DNA of 64,000 nt from Tetraselmis striata (Eukaryota; Chlorophyta; Chlorodendrophyceae; Chlorodendrales; Chlorodendraceae). The notes beneath the pieces were generated by a model. It did no database searches and was not told the DNA's origin. It was given only the letters and a program-made list of their open reading frames with translations. The stretch lies in contig VCJN01001402.1 in assembly GCA_006384855.1 (NCBI GenBank), positions 111,562-175,561 on the forward strand, given 5' to 3'. A program made the position numbers and the translations under genes. Every line of letters begins with the position of its first letter. Within the stretch, counting starts at the first letter, position 1. This document shows positions 23,540 to 35,197 of this stretch, one piece after another.

Positions 23540-24305
23540 ACGCGTATTTTCATGGCAGTGTTTTAGACGGTGATCCAACAGTGTTGGAAATTTCAGGACT
23601 GGCCATCAACTAATCTTGCAGAATGCTTCGGCAATTTGCTTGATTAATACTGTTATACGGAGCGGCGCCTCCCCATGGCTTTCCGTAGCTGGACGACTGC
23701 TGCCTAAACGGCCGTCGTAGAGACCCTGCAAGGGTTTCACTTGTGTCAGTCCTGTCCCGGGGACGAAAAAAACAAAGGACCACGCGATGAGGCGGTAATC
23801 CTTAGATACAGGTACGGGTACCCGTACGCAGAAAGTAGCAGATGTAGGGGACCTAAACCAGAACCTAAACCCCCCTCACTTCACGGCGCCCTGGATTTTA
23901 CAGGGAATGGGAAATTTTCCAGCTATGGGCGTCGGGCCCTCCCTCGCATTGCTTTTGTTGTTGCACATGTAGCGCACTCCCGAAATGGTTTGCTCCGCGG
24001 GATGGGGCTTGCCCCAACTCGCATTACTCGAATGGGCCGACGCCCGAACAGGTAGGGCGGACCTTTCGTGGTCAGTGCCGGGTATTCTCATGGTAGTGCT
24101 TCAGACGGTGATCCAACAGTGTTTTAATTCCGTCGGTTAGTCTTGCAAAAAATGCCTCAGCAATTTGCTTGATGACCATAACGGAGCGTCGCCTACCGAG
24201 GCCTTTCCGTAACTGGATCGCTGCGAAAAAGGCCGTGCGTCGTAGAGACGTTGCGCAAGTGCCAGTCTTGTCCCGGGGTCGGAAAAACAAACAAAAAGGG
24301 CTCGC
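23540..24305 (+). mobile_element. Two LINE-B 3' ends inserted in Gypsy2
   Basis: 23540-23790 is a LINE-B 3' untranslated tail (ccaacagtgttgg ... cttgtgtcagtcctgtcccgggg). 23860-24055 encodes the last residues of the LINE-B protein (LHGALDFTGNGK, APTRITRMGRRPN), and 24056-24305 is another copy of the tail ending ggaaaaacaaac. The same protein end and tail occur reversed at 30.4-31.2 kb. Both copies are 5'-truncated. Confidence 0.75.
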
Positions 24306-24519
24306 CACTTAGTCACACACTGTGATTGATATACAGGGTAGTCGTCGTTAATAGGTTCGCCAAAAGATTAAAACCTAAGGGGTGGCGACTACTCGCGGTG
24401 GGTCGCCCTAGTTTTGAATTTGCCCGTAAGCCTCGCCGTCGGTAGCTCTTCCCAGGTACCCCATACTGCAATCCGGTGAGATGGCAAAGCGTCCGGTACT
24501 GTTCCACGTCTAATGCGCG

Positions 24520-25386
24520 CCAAATACACTTAGCTTTTAATTTCGTTCGTTCGCGCTAAACTCCGAGTCGCTGCAAATTTGGATTCTTCCACTCGATAGC
24601 CAGTTTCTTCGGATAATGCTCATATTGCGGCACTCCCCGAGTCGCGTCCTTTGTCTCCTCGTCTGTAGTCTCATGTTTACCGCCAGGAAACCGCAGCCAT
24701 ACATTGTCTTCTCACACCAGAAGCACTCGCGGCCCATCTGTGACCAAGATCTTTGAGTGCGTCCAATGCGTTATCGGTGGGGTTCTCACGCACGGCTGCG
24801 GTAGGAACCGCACATGGCCGTCGTCGTCGACATCGACATGTGTGGGCCAGTTCGAAGGCCCCGCATCCTGACGGGCATAATCTATTCCGTCGTTCGGAGG
24901 ACAAGTGAAAACCGATGATTTCGCTGGCAGTTCGATGATATCTTTCGAAATTCCGTAGCAGTCAAAACCAAGACTCCCGCTTCCATTTTGGCACCACAAT
25001 TATTGCCCGAATCTTCGGATACAATAATTTCTGCCATAGATAGTGGACCCAAACATCTTTCAGCTCATCGTATGGTGCGATGAGATGAATTCGTCCGTAG
25101 TTCTTGACTTCTTGAGGTTGCGCTGCTGAAAGGGGCGCGCCGGATAGCAAAAATCGCCAGGTACGATACTTGAGAGCCGTCATTATCGCTAAATAACTCC
25201 GCCCAAGTCGCAAATACACCTATACCGTGTAGCAAAGTACCAATGATAATACTCACGGTTCATCATCCAGTCACCGAAATTCTTCAATAGGGAATCATGC
25301 CGCAGTCTCGTTCGCGGATACGAGGTCTGTACTTTCGGTGCTGTCTTTTCAAGAGTCGTTGTACGGGACTTACCTTCACCGTGCAA
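24520..25386 (-). pseudogene. Retroelement C-terminal region with Nudix-like box
   Basis: On the minus strand, in three successive frames: FGDWMMNREYYHWYF (about 25278-25235); FATWAELFSDNDGSQVSYL (about 25210-25150); HLIAPYDELKDVWVHYLW, then AIIVVPKWKRESWF (about 25080-24962). In a fourth continuous frame (24999 down to about 24550) come WPTHVDVDDDGHVRF, ILVTDGPRVLLV, an in-frame TGA at 24712, then DNVWLRFPGGKHETTDEE and KDATRGVPQYE. The first three blocks match the post-RNase H region of algal retroelements (DWxLN ... VVPxW). The last fits the Nudix signature spacing G-x5-(E/D)-x7-R, preceded by the usual hydrophobic strands. It lies between the Gag and protease of Gypsy2, so it may be an insertion or a native extra domain. 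It is broken by stops and frame changes. Confidence 0.5.
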
Positions 25387-25445
25387 CGCGCCGCGCGCTG
25401 CCGACTCGTTCTGCAGGTCCCGGGCGGTTCTTCTTAGAATGTTTC

Positions 25446-26465
25446 CTAGTCCCTTTGTTCTTCTTCATACGACAGACGTTGACTACGTATGTGGCCTATC
25501 TCAATGTATACAAAGCAACGGCCTTCCTTCTTGCACTGCTCGACTTCATCATCAGTCAGACGACGAGCCAACAGCAGGTCACGCAACTCATCGTTGTCCT
25601 CGTCGCTCTTCTCGTTGCTCTTCCCGGCTGAGCTGTCGCCTCGGTCGTCACTGGCGCTGTCGACATCGGCACCTTTCATTGCCGCTAGCCGGCCGCGACG
25701 GGTGTCGCGATCGGCATCGCGTTGTGCAGACGACTCCACAGCCATGCATGTCTGTACGGCGTCGTATGCTAGGCTCTTAGGGTTTTTGTGGGCAGTTTTC
25801 TTCCGAATCCAGGGTTTCAACCCGCGCTGGAAATCGTGTACGTTATCCTCCTCGTGCCCATGTAGCAGCTCCAATAACTGCTCGCGGAAATAGCTCTGTG
25901 AGTAGCGCGATCCAAATCGATACGGGCTTGCTTTGCCGGTGTACGACCGCAAAATTCTTGAATCAAACCCTCTTCCATTGTCGCGATACCAGTAAATCCC
26001 GCTCCAACTTCGTCGCCGGTACTCGCGATCGGGATATACCACCATTTTAATACTGCTCCGTACATAAAGTTGGATGCCCAGTACACTCTACGTGGTTCTT
26101 CCGGGTTACCACTGTGGAACTGCCTCAGATATCCGCGAATGTCGAAACCATTTCCGAATTTCGTCGATACTCATCGTACTTGATAGTCGTTCTATCTTTG
26201 CTGGCTTGACATCGCTCGGCATGTGTCCCGGCATGTCGTTGGTGTGAGATGATCGCATTTTCTTCTTCAAGTCCTGCTCCGCCGCACACGAACGGTTGAT
26301 ACGCGCCTCAAAGTGAGCGAATCCTTTCCGCACGTACTTGCAAAGCCCTTGGAACTTCATAGACATCTTCTCGACTCGGTTGATTAGTCCGCGGAGTGCC
26401 GCCATCATCTCGTTTTGTGCCTCGCTTGACGAGGTAGGATTCTCGCCTCTCAGCGCACCACTCAT
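25446..26465 (-). pseudogene. Gypsy2 Gag
   Basis: 26465-26106 starts MSGALRGENPTSSSEA with a helical/coiled segment. 26045-25446 continues in another frame with the capsid-like YSQSYFREQLLELLHGHEE and a region rich in Asp and Ser, and ends with a zinc-knuckle-like motif EQCKKEGRCFVYIEIGH. A retroviral-type knuckle needs C-x2-C-x4-H-x4-C; the second and final cysteines are gone here. Gag packages the element RNA in active copies. Confidence 0.75.
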
Positions 26466-26655
26466 CGGGGTCGGTTGTGCGGCCGTAAAATGTGCCCCCG
26501 CTCGGTCGTCGTCCCCGTCGATAGGTGGTCTTTGGTTGGCTGGGGTGGTAATTGTGCCGTCTCTTCCCGCTTTCTCAGCTCCGAAACCAAGTGTTAGGGC
26601 TCGGTTGATTAGGGAGCCTAGCGGTAATAGCTATTCGTTATTAGAGAGTCTCCCT

Positions 26656-27087
26656 TGTTCTCAGTGGAAGGAATCGTAGACAATTGCCGGTCAATTCTGG
26701 GTTGAAATACAAATGGGTTATGGCGTTCTCTCATCAGTCTTGTCGTCGGCTATTCCGAGGCGGTACTTATATACCCGAATTGCCGAATGTATCAATCGAA
26801 TTGCTTACTAGTACACTCGTAATGTGATGTGATGCAGCTACGGGTGTGTTGTCTAGAAGCAACCGCCAGGAAATTAAGGAAAGTTATGTGAACTTAGCCC
26901 ATTAACTATATGGCATGTCTATGCCTCAACACTTAGTACCGGATTCCCGACGTATACGTCACTCGGTATAGTCTAGCATCACGCAGGGCACGGTACCGTA
27001 GCAGGTAGTCATAATCGCTAATAGCTAGTCTACTATAGAGCTAGAGGTAGTGCTATACATGCGCTGCCTGGAGTACGGAATACTACA
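26656..27087 (-). repeat. 5' LTR of Gypsy2
   Basis: About 432 bp, matching 20852-21266. It would hold the promoter of the element (minus strand). The LTRs differ by many substitutions and small indels, indicating an old insertion. Confidence 0.85.
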
Positions 27088-29869
27088 TAGTATAGCTTGA
27101 TGGCCAGTAATATAGCTTGGCAACGCGGCGCTTGGAACACACCTTATTGTGCACCTGAGATGCCTTGGTGGTGTATGGTGTCTCCAAAATCTGGAAGTCG
27201 GTGGCCGCCCTCCAGGCTGTGTTTGCATATAGCGGGGTGGGATTCAAGATGATCACACAAACGTTGCAAGCCGCAACGCCCCTCGCATGTTGCATGGTGC
27301 AACCAGCTTTCAATATGCAATTTGAACTATATTTGCACCCCTCCACATACATAACTCCAAGGCCCCTTTCTCGCCGAATCCGAGCTTACAAATAGTAGGG
27401 CAGCTCAATCTAGGGTTCATGACCTGACGTCCTGGATTTAGGCACATTTAGGCTCAGCCGTTACCACCATAGGGTGTAAGCAACCCCTAAGAAGTGCCCT
27501 ACACGAGTGGCACTTGCACCACACTTAGCGTTTCCAATACTTCCACAACAACGGGGGTTGGTGCCCCGCCCGCACGTCCCGCCGCATGCATAGACCATTG
27601 CATGGTGGGATGGCCATGGGCGGGCGAGGAAACCATACCTCCGTGTATGGTGGATAGTGATCATACCAAGGGTGATGTGGTATGAGTACGGGGGCTTTGC
27701 TATCCCATGCCTATCTGTGCACACGAGTGGCGCAATTTATGGTTTAGAAGCTTTAATGTCGGAAGCCATGCTTTTGCCCGAGTGAAAGTGTTGACGGCAA
27801 CGGCCACCGCGTGGCAATATGGGGTGTATCGCGCTATCGCGGCATTTCCCCCAGCCGTACGACCCTGAGTAACACGCATGCACGTGTGCACGGTCGGTCT
27901 CAGTGTAGCCGCGCAATCATGTTCATGTGGATCAAATTCGCAAACCCCATACTGATGTGGAGGGGTGTAGTTTCCCTCTCCTTCTCCTTCTTTGAGCATG
28001 TGCTCTATCGCTACTTCCCATATAACCCTGACATAGCGTACATGTAGTTCACTGACATTTTATCCTCCTCCGGCGGTAACCCTACTATGTAGCCATGTAT
28101 ATACACCCTTGCACATAAGTTTTGGGGTCCCTTTTCGGCAGTCTCAAGACTTCAGAAGTCTAGGGTACCTAAACGTAGGGCATATGAGATGAAACCCTGG
28201 AATCTCAGAGGGTTTTTATTAAACCTGCATGACGAGTGGCTCAAACCGAAGCTTAAAGACCTTTGACTAGGGAATCACGCTGCACTTGGTGCGTGGATGG
28301 GCGTCGCCTGCAACTGCACCAAAACCGGGGTCGGTATCACGCACACGCCGACGCGCGTGAATAGACAACCAAACGGCGGGACGGCCATGAACGCGTGAGG
28401 AAACACATTGGCGAGGGGCTCGGGTGCATTTGGTTGGGGTGCAGCCGTGTGGGCGGCGGCCAGTACATGTCGCGTTGCGATATTGGCATGGCATCAGTGT
28501 CGGCCACGCGCAGCAACACCCCCTTGGCTTTAGAACGCTATAACTTCTCAGGGTTTGCTCAGAAAATTGTTTTAAAAATACCACGCAATTCCTCGTCCAA
28601 ATCTGCGTCGAAAATAATCTTCTGAAATCAAAAATCGGTTTTTGGGTCCCCGGAAAAAAGCCCCAAAGATGATCATCCAAATTTCCCCTCACTGCCTCAT
28701 GTGCCCACCCATATCGGGCTCGTGGCTTTGAGCCAAGTGCGTGTCTAAGCCCCATACTCAGTTGCGCGAGAGAGTTGTGTATGTGGATGACCACGGACCA
28801 CCAACACTTGGCATGTGCCACCTCCTAGCGATACACACATCTACCAGCCAGAATGCAATTTTCCACTTCAAGGAATTTCATATTAATCAAAATCCACGCC
28901 CCTACCGCGCCACCCCGCCCACGAAACGGTGCAACTTGCATTCCACCACGCGCCCCCATAGTAGAGCATTGCCCTACACCAAGGGGGCCATCGAGCGCCT
29001 CTCCTACGTGCGTTCGCCACAGAAACAGCAGCATTTTGACCCCAAAACTGCTCCCCACAGTGGCCAACTTGTCGTTGGGGTGTCACGTCGTGCCTATAGC
29101 GACATGCTTTCAGTGGCCTACACACGCACGGTGTGTGCAACTTAGGCCAAGGGCGGTATTCACCGAGTTTGGTGCGACGAGTGCCGCAATTTCCATAGGT
29201 TTGGACGGTTGGCGCAACCCACGACTTTCTGGCGCCAACGCATCATGCACTGATTTCGCGTTTTTTTAAACGGCGTCCACAAATGGTCGTGTTGTCGCGC
29301 GGGTGGGTATAAAGCGCACAATAGGCGTTCGCCCGAACTATTCCCACTGTAGTTAGCATGTATGCACATGCAGCCGGCGTTATCCTCGCCCATGCATGCG
29401 CTTTGCGATCGAAAATGCAAAACCCGGACTTATGTGGAGGGGTGTATATCGCAGCCTTGTGCTATGAACGAGATAAAACGGCCGCGCCGGACCTATCACA
29501 ATGTAGTCGTAGCGACACGCCCGTGCCGCGCGCATAATTTGCACATGAGTCGTTTAATCCAGCATGAAACATCTTACTGGCGCACATCTAAATTCGTACT
29601 CCTTTTCTGCCGCGTTTATTGAGGCCGCAGATTGGCCGGCGCATCAGGCCGCGTATTCAGCCGCAAACTACCTTGCATCGGCCGCCTTCCCCGATGGACG
29701 ACGACAACGAAATGCTCATATATTCATTTTTTTTGCATTGTGTGCTGGTGATATTCAATAATCGCTACTGTCGGCGTGCGCATCTTGCAAAATTGTGGTG
29801 TGTCCGGGTATCCGCACAAAATCTAAAATAGACCGAAACTATTTGAATTTTTCACTGGAATTTAGTTTT
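27088..29869. other. No gene recognised
   Basis: No domain, long credible frame or splice pattern was found on either strand. The word atgtggaggggtg occurs near 27336-27350 (reverse), 27955-27967 and 29432-29446. The composition changes along the block, so it may be a mosaic of old elements. Confidence 0.5.
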
Positions 29870-29981
29870 TCCCCTACCTCTTGGGTTGAGCGGAGAAAAC
29901 GGAGGAGGCGATCCGAAAGTACTCGCAATATAAACGATAAAATACCGGTAACACCGCGTTCATATTACGAAATTTGAGGCG

Positions 29982-30011
29982 TCCTCCTCCTCCTCCTCCT
30001 CCTCCTCCTCC
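29982..30011. repeat. (TCC)10 microsatellite
   Basis: Perfect triplet run inside copy 2 of the Helentron-like element. Copy 1 has an interrupted cgtcctccgtcc tract at the same place, showing local expansion. Confidence 0.95.
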
Positions 30012-30424
30012 GCGTGTGCTGCGTTGTCGTGAATGAACCGTCATACGCTCAATATTTGCTCGTTTGACATCTAGGCGCTGGTACCACCTACCACAGTACG
30101 TGAAAATCCTGCAACTGAGACGAATTCATCTCGAATTATAACGGAAACATATTACATAAATCACGAATGTTCTGCTCCTCCGTGCGCGCGTGCTGCGTCT
30201 TCGTTCATGAACCGTGATACGTTCGTAATTCGGTCGTTTAATTTCAAGGTAAAGCTACTAGTATGGCTTGTTTCTGAATGGACGCGCGTGTATTCCAGCC
30301 CAGGCACGCTTGATATTCGTCTGATACGCCAAAATACTCGGTACCGCAGCGCGTTTTTACTGCTGCTGCGATGACTCAGCGAGACGTGCCCTGTCAGGAT
30401 TAGTACTAAAAATCAACAGAGCAA

Positions 30425-31205
30425 TGTGCAACCAAATCAACAAAGTACCGGTATGGTGTAGCGGCCTCATTTGTTTTTTTTTCGCCCCCGGGACAGGACT
30501 GGCACCAGTGAAACCCTTGCAGCGTCTCTACGACGACCGTTTTGGCAGCAATCCAGTTACGGAAAGCCCTGGGTAGGCGATGCTCCGTTATAGTCATCAA
30601 GCAAATTGCCGAAGCATTTCGCAAGACTAATTAAAGGCTAGTGACGTAATTTCCAACAGTGTTGGATCACCGTCTAAAACACTGCCATCAAAATACCCGG
30701 CACTGACCACGAAAGGTCCGCCCTACCCGTTTGGGCGTCGGCCCATTCGAGTAATGCGAGTTGGGGCAAGCCCCAACCCGCGGAGCAAAGCATTTCGGGA
30801 GTGCGATACATGTGCAACAAAAAAAGCAATGTGAGGGAGGGCCCGACGCCATAGCTGGAAAAATTTCCCATTCCCAGTAAAATCCAGGGCGCCGTGAAGG
30901 GAGGGGGGGACCCCGCCCAAAATAAAGGCAGTTAAGTCCTCAGGCGTTGACGCACTAACCTGACTACTAATAAAATCCCTGAACTCCGGAACTAACAACC
31001 CAAAATTATGACGGTGATACCCCCACCGCGGGCACTCCACCAACATATGTTCGATAGTCTCAGATTCACCTCCGCCACATGCAGGGCAGTGTTCAAGGAA
31101 CCGCTCAGGCATGGCATGAATCCGGGCCAATCGGCGGGCAGTGGGAAATACTCGGGTGCGTAATTGTATCATAATGTGCGTAATTGTATCATAATGTATC
31201 ATAAT
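30425..31205 (-). mobile_element. LINE-B 3' end with zinc-knuckle-like C-terminus
   Basis: The minus-strand frame 31202-30723 reads RTRVFPTARRLARIHAM, then CPACGGGESETIEHMLVECP, a C-x2-C-x8-H-x4-C motif typical of the C-terminal zinc finger of LINE reverse transcriptases, then ILGGVPPSLHGALDFTGNG and APTRITRMGRRPNG before the stop. 30722-30425 is the 3' untranslated tail. The copy is 5'-truncated and sits inside Helentron-like copy 2. Confidence 0.75.
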
Positions 31206-31757
31206 TGTATCATAAGCGGCCTCATGTCACTCACATATACAGCCCCGCGTCCGCCGACCCGGGGCCCGGCGTCCGTCGACGGACGGGCGAACGACGGCGT
31301 CCGGCGTCCGGTTCCGGTACGCGCGGCGGGCTTGGCGTTTCGCGCCGTGCCCGCCCCGTATACCTGACGACCGGCCCGACCGGCGCGGCCGCGTGCGGGA
31401 TGCGGGCCGCGTTTAGGCGGCTTGTAGTGCTGATATTTTAATACAGTACTGCTGCTTTTAGCGGTGGGTTTGTTACTGGCCTTTTTGTGATGCACACCAG
31501 TATTCAGCGGTGTAATGCACACCAGTATTCAGCGGCGCCCGCTTTTACGCGGCTAGTGGCGATTTGATCTGTTTTTATCAAACAATTAATTCTGCTCTTA
31601 AAATAATTTATTAACAAATCTACCGCTAAAAGCCGACCTGAAAGATCAACACTAAAAGCCGGCTGAAAGCGGCCCGCATCCCGCAGGACGCTCAACCCAA
31701 GAGGTATCCCATAGGGGCACCTCCACAAATCCACGGCGCGAAGCGCCGCTTAGTCCG

Positions 31758-32440
31758 TTAATTAAAGGCCCAGTATTTTCACCACAGGACGTACCCGGTA
31801 GTCACATTATATATTTTTGAATTCCGTCGTCGTCATGCTCATATTTCTTTATTAGCAAATTTCGGTACCATCACGGTAGCGAATCGCTGGTGTGTCAGGT
31901 ACCGGTACCCTGTACTCGTTCCAGGGGGAAGCCGAACAAAGGGGCTCCGAGCGCAGACGAAACGTGCGAGATGGAGCGCGTTCCTTCTGCGCGAGACCTG
32001 CCGCGCGACACCCCTGCAGGCCGAGAGCAACCCCTTTGCTCCGGGCCAATGCAAGGCCATCGGCATATTTGAGCGCAGTAGGTTTCTCGGGTCGAGTTTA
32101 CTCGGCATATTAAGTAGCCCACATGCTAACTACAGCAGATAGAAACAGATAGAAATAACCGTAGCAGAAGTAGGTACACGTAGACCAGTGATGTTTACAA
32201 CAACTCGATAGAGAAGATTCCCACTGACCGTCAGCAGTCGCTCGGAAGTGTTTTGGCTCCAACGCCATGCACGTGACGGCACAGCCATCGAAAAGCACAC
32301 CTCCAGGGTGCCTCATCCACGTCAAAACACCAAAAAAGCCAGCATACCGCTGGGCTTCCACCAGAAGCAAATGGTGGCCAAACCGCCAACTACTGTACCC
32401 TCTACTCACTTGCTCGCCATCTGCTGCAAATACTCCAATG
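31758..32440. other. No gene recognised
   Basis: Overlapping open frames at 31839-32122 and 32110-32685 on both strands have no recognisable domain. Confidence 0.4.
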
Positions 32441-32452
32441 ACGTGTTGGCCG

Positions 32453-32810
32453 TCACTGCACACATTGTTGGCCTGTCTCTCCAGTTGTGGTATACAAATA
32501 CAATGTACACCAATATACATGTATAACAATACCTTCAAAAACATCCACAACAGTACTTGTGCGGCGGAGATCCGGGACACAGATGACAACACCGGTCTCG
32601 GAATTGTCATCGGTGCCAGCTGATGTCTTGCCAATGATGTCAGCGCGAACCTGACGGGCGAACCCCATGTGGAGGAAGTCCCCAACTGCAGTCATCCGGA
32701 TACCCGCGGCACTCCGTCTGTCAGCAACAGATGGCGGTCCATCTAGCACGCCAGCAACTCCACTACATCCATTTTCAACATGAATATGTTCGGTAAACTC
32801 AATGCACCAG
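32453..32810 (-). CDS. Possible exon(s) of an unidentified gene
   Basis: The minus-strand frame from about 32805 reads GPGWCIEFTEHIHVENG, VLDGPPSVADRRSA, then MTAVGDFLHMGFARQVRA, and TGVVICVPDLRRTSTV before a good donor (GAAG|gtattg at 32533/32532). Amino-acid composition and the donor suggest a real exon. Downstream, several acceptors are possible near 32472-32480, followed by a gtgagt donor near 32410. The protein is not recognised and no start or stop can be assigned. Confidence 0.3.
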
Positions 32811-33416
32811 CCGGGGCCATCAGCACTTTTGGCTGCGACTGCTTTTGCGCGATTGCATCTCGGTCATGCACAGGCCGGGCCGGCTTACTACACCCCTGTC
32901 GCAAGTGCTGGCAGTGTACGCGGGGTTGCCTAGCCGCACCCCCCAAGAAGACACTCGAGATCCGTACCACCACCGCGTTGCTGGATGTTAGATGTATGTG
33001 AGCTGGAACGAGTTCTGGTGTTAGAATGTTATTAGGCTAGCAATGCATGATGGATATGTGTGACATCACAAATTGCTCATTTTCGACTTGCTGAGCATTG
33101 AGCTGACAAGGATCGCAAGTGCAATACTTTTCTGAGAACTGCTCTGAATCATCTTGAGGCAATCACTGAGCCGGCCCGGGACGGATCCTCGAGTTGGCCA
33201 TCATTGACCAAGGGGGAGGAGCAACACTTCTCGTCATCAGGAGGACTGTGGAGTAGTCCTTTTTTGCTTGCGATCAGTGCTGGCTACATGCGGATATTAG
33301 TGTGACTTACCTCGACTCTGGGAAGGTGCATGCCATTATCGGTGGGACATACACGGAGCTAGCTGCACGAACCCACTGCAACAACCCACTGCAACAATCA
33401 GCTTCGGGTGCACGCA

Positions 33417-33592
33417 ATGCCGGCAAACACGACTGTCCAGACCCTCAAGGAGCTGCTTCAGCAAGCTGTGCTGGTAAATATTGCTGGAAAGCAGGGGATG
33501 GACAAGCAGCGCAGAAATGCGGGACCTTCTCAGGGGAGCAGAGAAGAAACTGAAACTGGATGTGGCGACGGACCTCAGGAATGCGGCGCGGG
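33417..33592 (+). CDS. Possible short coding exon, unidentified
   Basis: An ATG at 33417 opens MPANTTVQTLKELLQQAVL; in another frame the next stretch reads SSAEMRDLLRGAEKKLKLD followed by VATDLRNAAR and a gtatct donor. Both look like helical protein, but joining them needs a frame change with no credible intron between. Gene fragment or chance; not recognised. Confidence 0.2.
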
Positions 33593-34073
33593 TATCTTCT
33601 TCATCCATTTCTATGTCGCAATCTCGCGGATCACAGCGCAGCTGCGAGCAGCGTGTGTGCTCGAAGCCTAGACCAGAGCACCAGGGAAGATGCATGTGCA
33701 AATCTTCTCAACCACTTCAATTTTCTATCCAAATTTGTTTGGGCTCATTTGCTTCCCTTATCTGCTGCATACAATAAGGGTCTCCGTGCCCTGTGAACCT
33801 GCTCCCAGTGCTGTGGTTCGTGCCTTGCAGCTGCTCACTGCGGTGTATGTACCATACATCATGTGCAGTGCCCTGACTTCTTCAGCTCGTGTGCCTTTTA
33901 CACGCACACGGCAGCGCCGGTGCGTTCACCCGTTCAAACCCTAAAAATCCCCTTTCTCTCTCCCGTAAAGTATCGTCCTGAATACTTGTCTTTCAAGGTG
34001 TGTGAGAGTGTCAGGCGTGTAGCGTTCAGTCCCGAAAGCACACAAGAACCACAAACACAGGTAGTGCATGCAA

Positions 34074-34091
34074 CCCCCCCCCCCCCCCCCC
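34074..34091. repeat. Poly-C run (C18)
   Basis: Eighteen consecutive C. About 60 bp downstream, ggtttggagtt is repeated about three times. Confidence 0.95.
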
Positions 34092-35197
34092 TGGTCCAGT
34101 CATCCATATGTATCCCTACTACGCCAGGACCCCTGACGCCTTATTGTTGGCGTTGGTTTGGAGTTGGTTTGGAGTTGGTTTGGTAATACATGCGGCCACC
34201 ATTCCAGAATTTGCCACCCATGTTGTGATGTACACACCTGATTTTGAACGTCGGTGATAGTGGTCCATCTATCGCACATCAGAAGCAATATCATTTGCCG
34301 GACGTGGGCTGTGCTCTGGGTACATCATGTGACGGCGCAAAATTACATGTGCAGCTTTGACTTGCGGTTATCATTATGAAAGAAACACAGGAAGCTATAG
34401 GGATGGGCATAAGACTGCCAGTGGAAAACTCAGAGCGCTACTAAGGCAGAAGTGCCGGCATTGCAACGTCCCTGGTGTGCCAGCTACTGAACATAGATTT
34501 GCTCTGCCTTTCGGGGCTCTCCTCCAAAGAATACTCTGGAGCTGAAATGCTAAGGAGAATACTGTAAATCATAGCAGGTTGGGTTGGGATTTCACTTTGT
34601 AGTCGTGAAGTGTTGAAAATCGGAAATAGTGTGATATAATTTCTACCGAAGGTTGCGGTTGTAGACTGGTCCAGATTCACTGCCTCAGCCCAGTGCTGAT
34701 GCCGGTGAATTGCCAAGTGGCGGCGTCACCGGTGGTGCCAGAGTACAGGACGGCGGTGCTCGCGGGCGCTTGCCACGTGACAAGGCGCGTTCCACAAGGC
34801 CCTTCACGGCGTCACGAAGAGAGGCAGCGTCAGGGCGCTCGCCTGCTTGCAGACCCGCCCCCCGTGCTTGATCTTGCAGTTTTGATTGGCACCTGGTGGA
34901 TTTAACAACACATGCGTTTAGAAAGTGGGATCCCTGCCTCAACGACAGCTGAAGTCTTCCCAACACCGATTTACGGTGTACGATAACAAGTTTAACAGCA
35001 TCGCGTCTACGACAACACTTCGTACATTACATATCGAGCCCTCGGCTGTGACCCAAACCACAGGGAACGGTGCTCACCAACACTTCCGTGTCCTTCCTGC
35101 CGTTCCTACCCGTAAGGAATATGTACCGCGGCGAAAACAAAACACCGAAGAACAATCCACACTTCAACCACCGCGTTTTCTTCAAATTCGCAGCATT

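Larger units (their letters stand above)
20852..27087 (-). mobile_element. Ty3/gypsy chromovirus with both LTRs (Gypsy2), deleted and invaded
   Basis: The element lies between two diverged LTRs (20852-21266 and 26656-27087), each bounded by TG..CA on the coding strand. On the minus strand the order is Gag (26465-25446), an inserted block (25.4-23.54 kb), protease and RT (23520-22372), the tail of integrase (22370-21787) and a chromodomain (about 21690-21585). RNase H and most of integrase are deleted at about 22370-22380. LINE tails were inserted at 23.54-24.31 kb and about 21.3-21.48 kb. Target duplications could not be confirmed: the five bases next to the two outer ends differ (tccca and tagta). 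Confidence 0.85.
29870..31757. mobile_element. Helentron/HINE-like element, copy 2, split by LINE-B
   Basis: The left end TCCCCTACCTCTTGGG at 29870 and the stretch to about 30390 match 5290-5790. After a LINE-B insertion the match resumes at about 31240 (gcgtccgccgacccgggg), includes the inset inverted repeat at about 31690-31716 (here with a few extra bases) and ends with the hairpin CGGCGC-gaa-GCGCCG at 31734-31748 plus cttag. Comparing both copies defines the element ends. Confidence 0.55.

Noticed and set aside
20847..27092. Target-site duplication of Gypsy2
   Set aside because: The five bases outside the two LTRs (tccca and tagta) do not match.
32110..32685. A 191-codon minus-strand gene
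   Set aside because: The frame crosses a likely donor/acceptor pair and a strong gtgagt donor; only the upstream exon was kept as a weak candidate.
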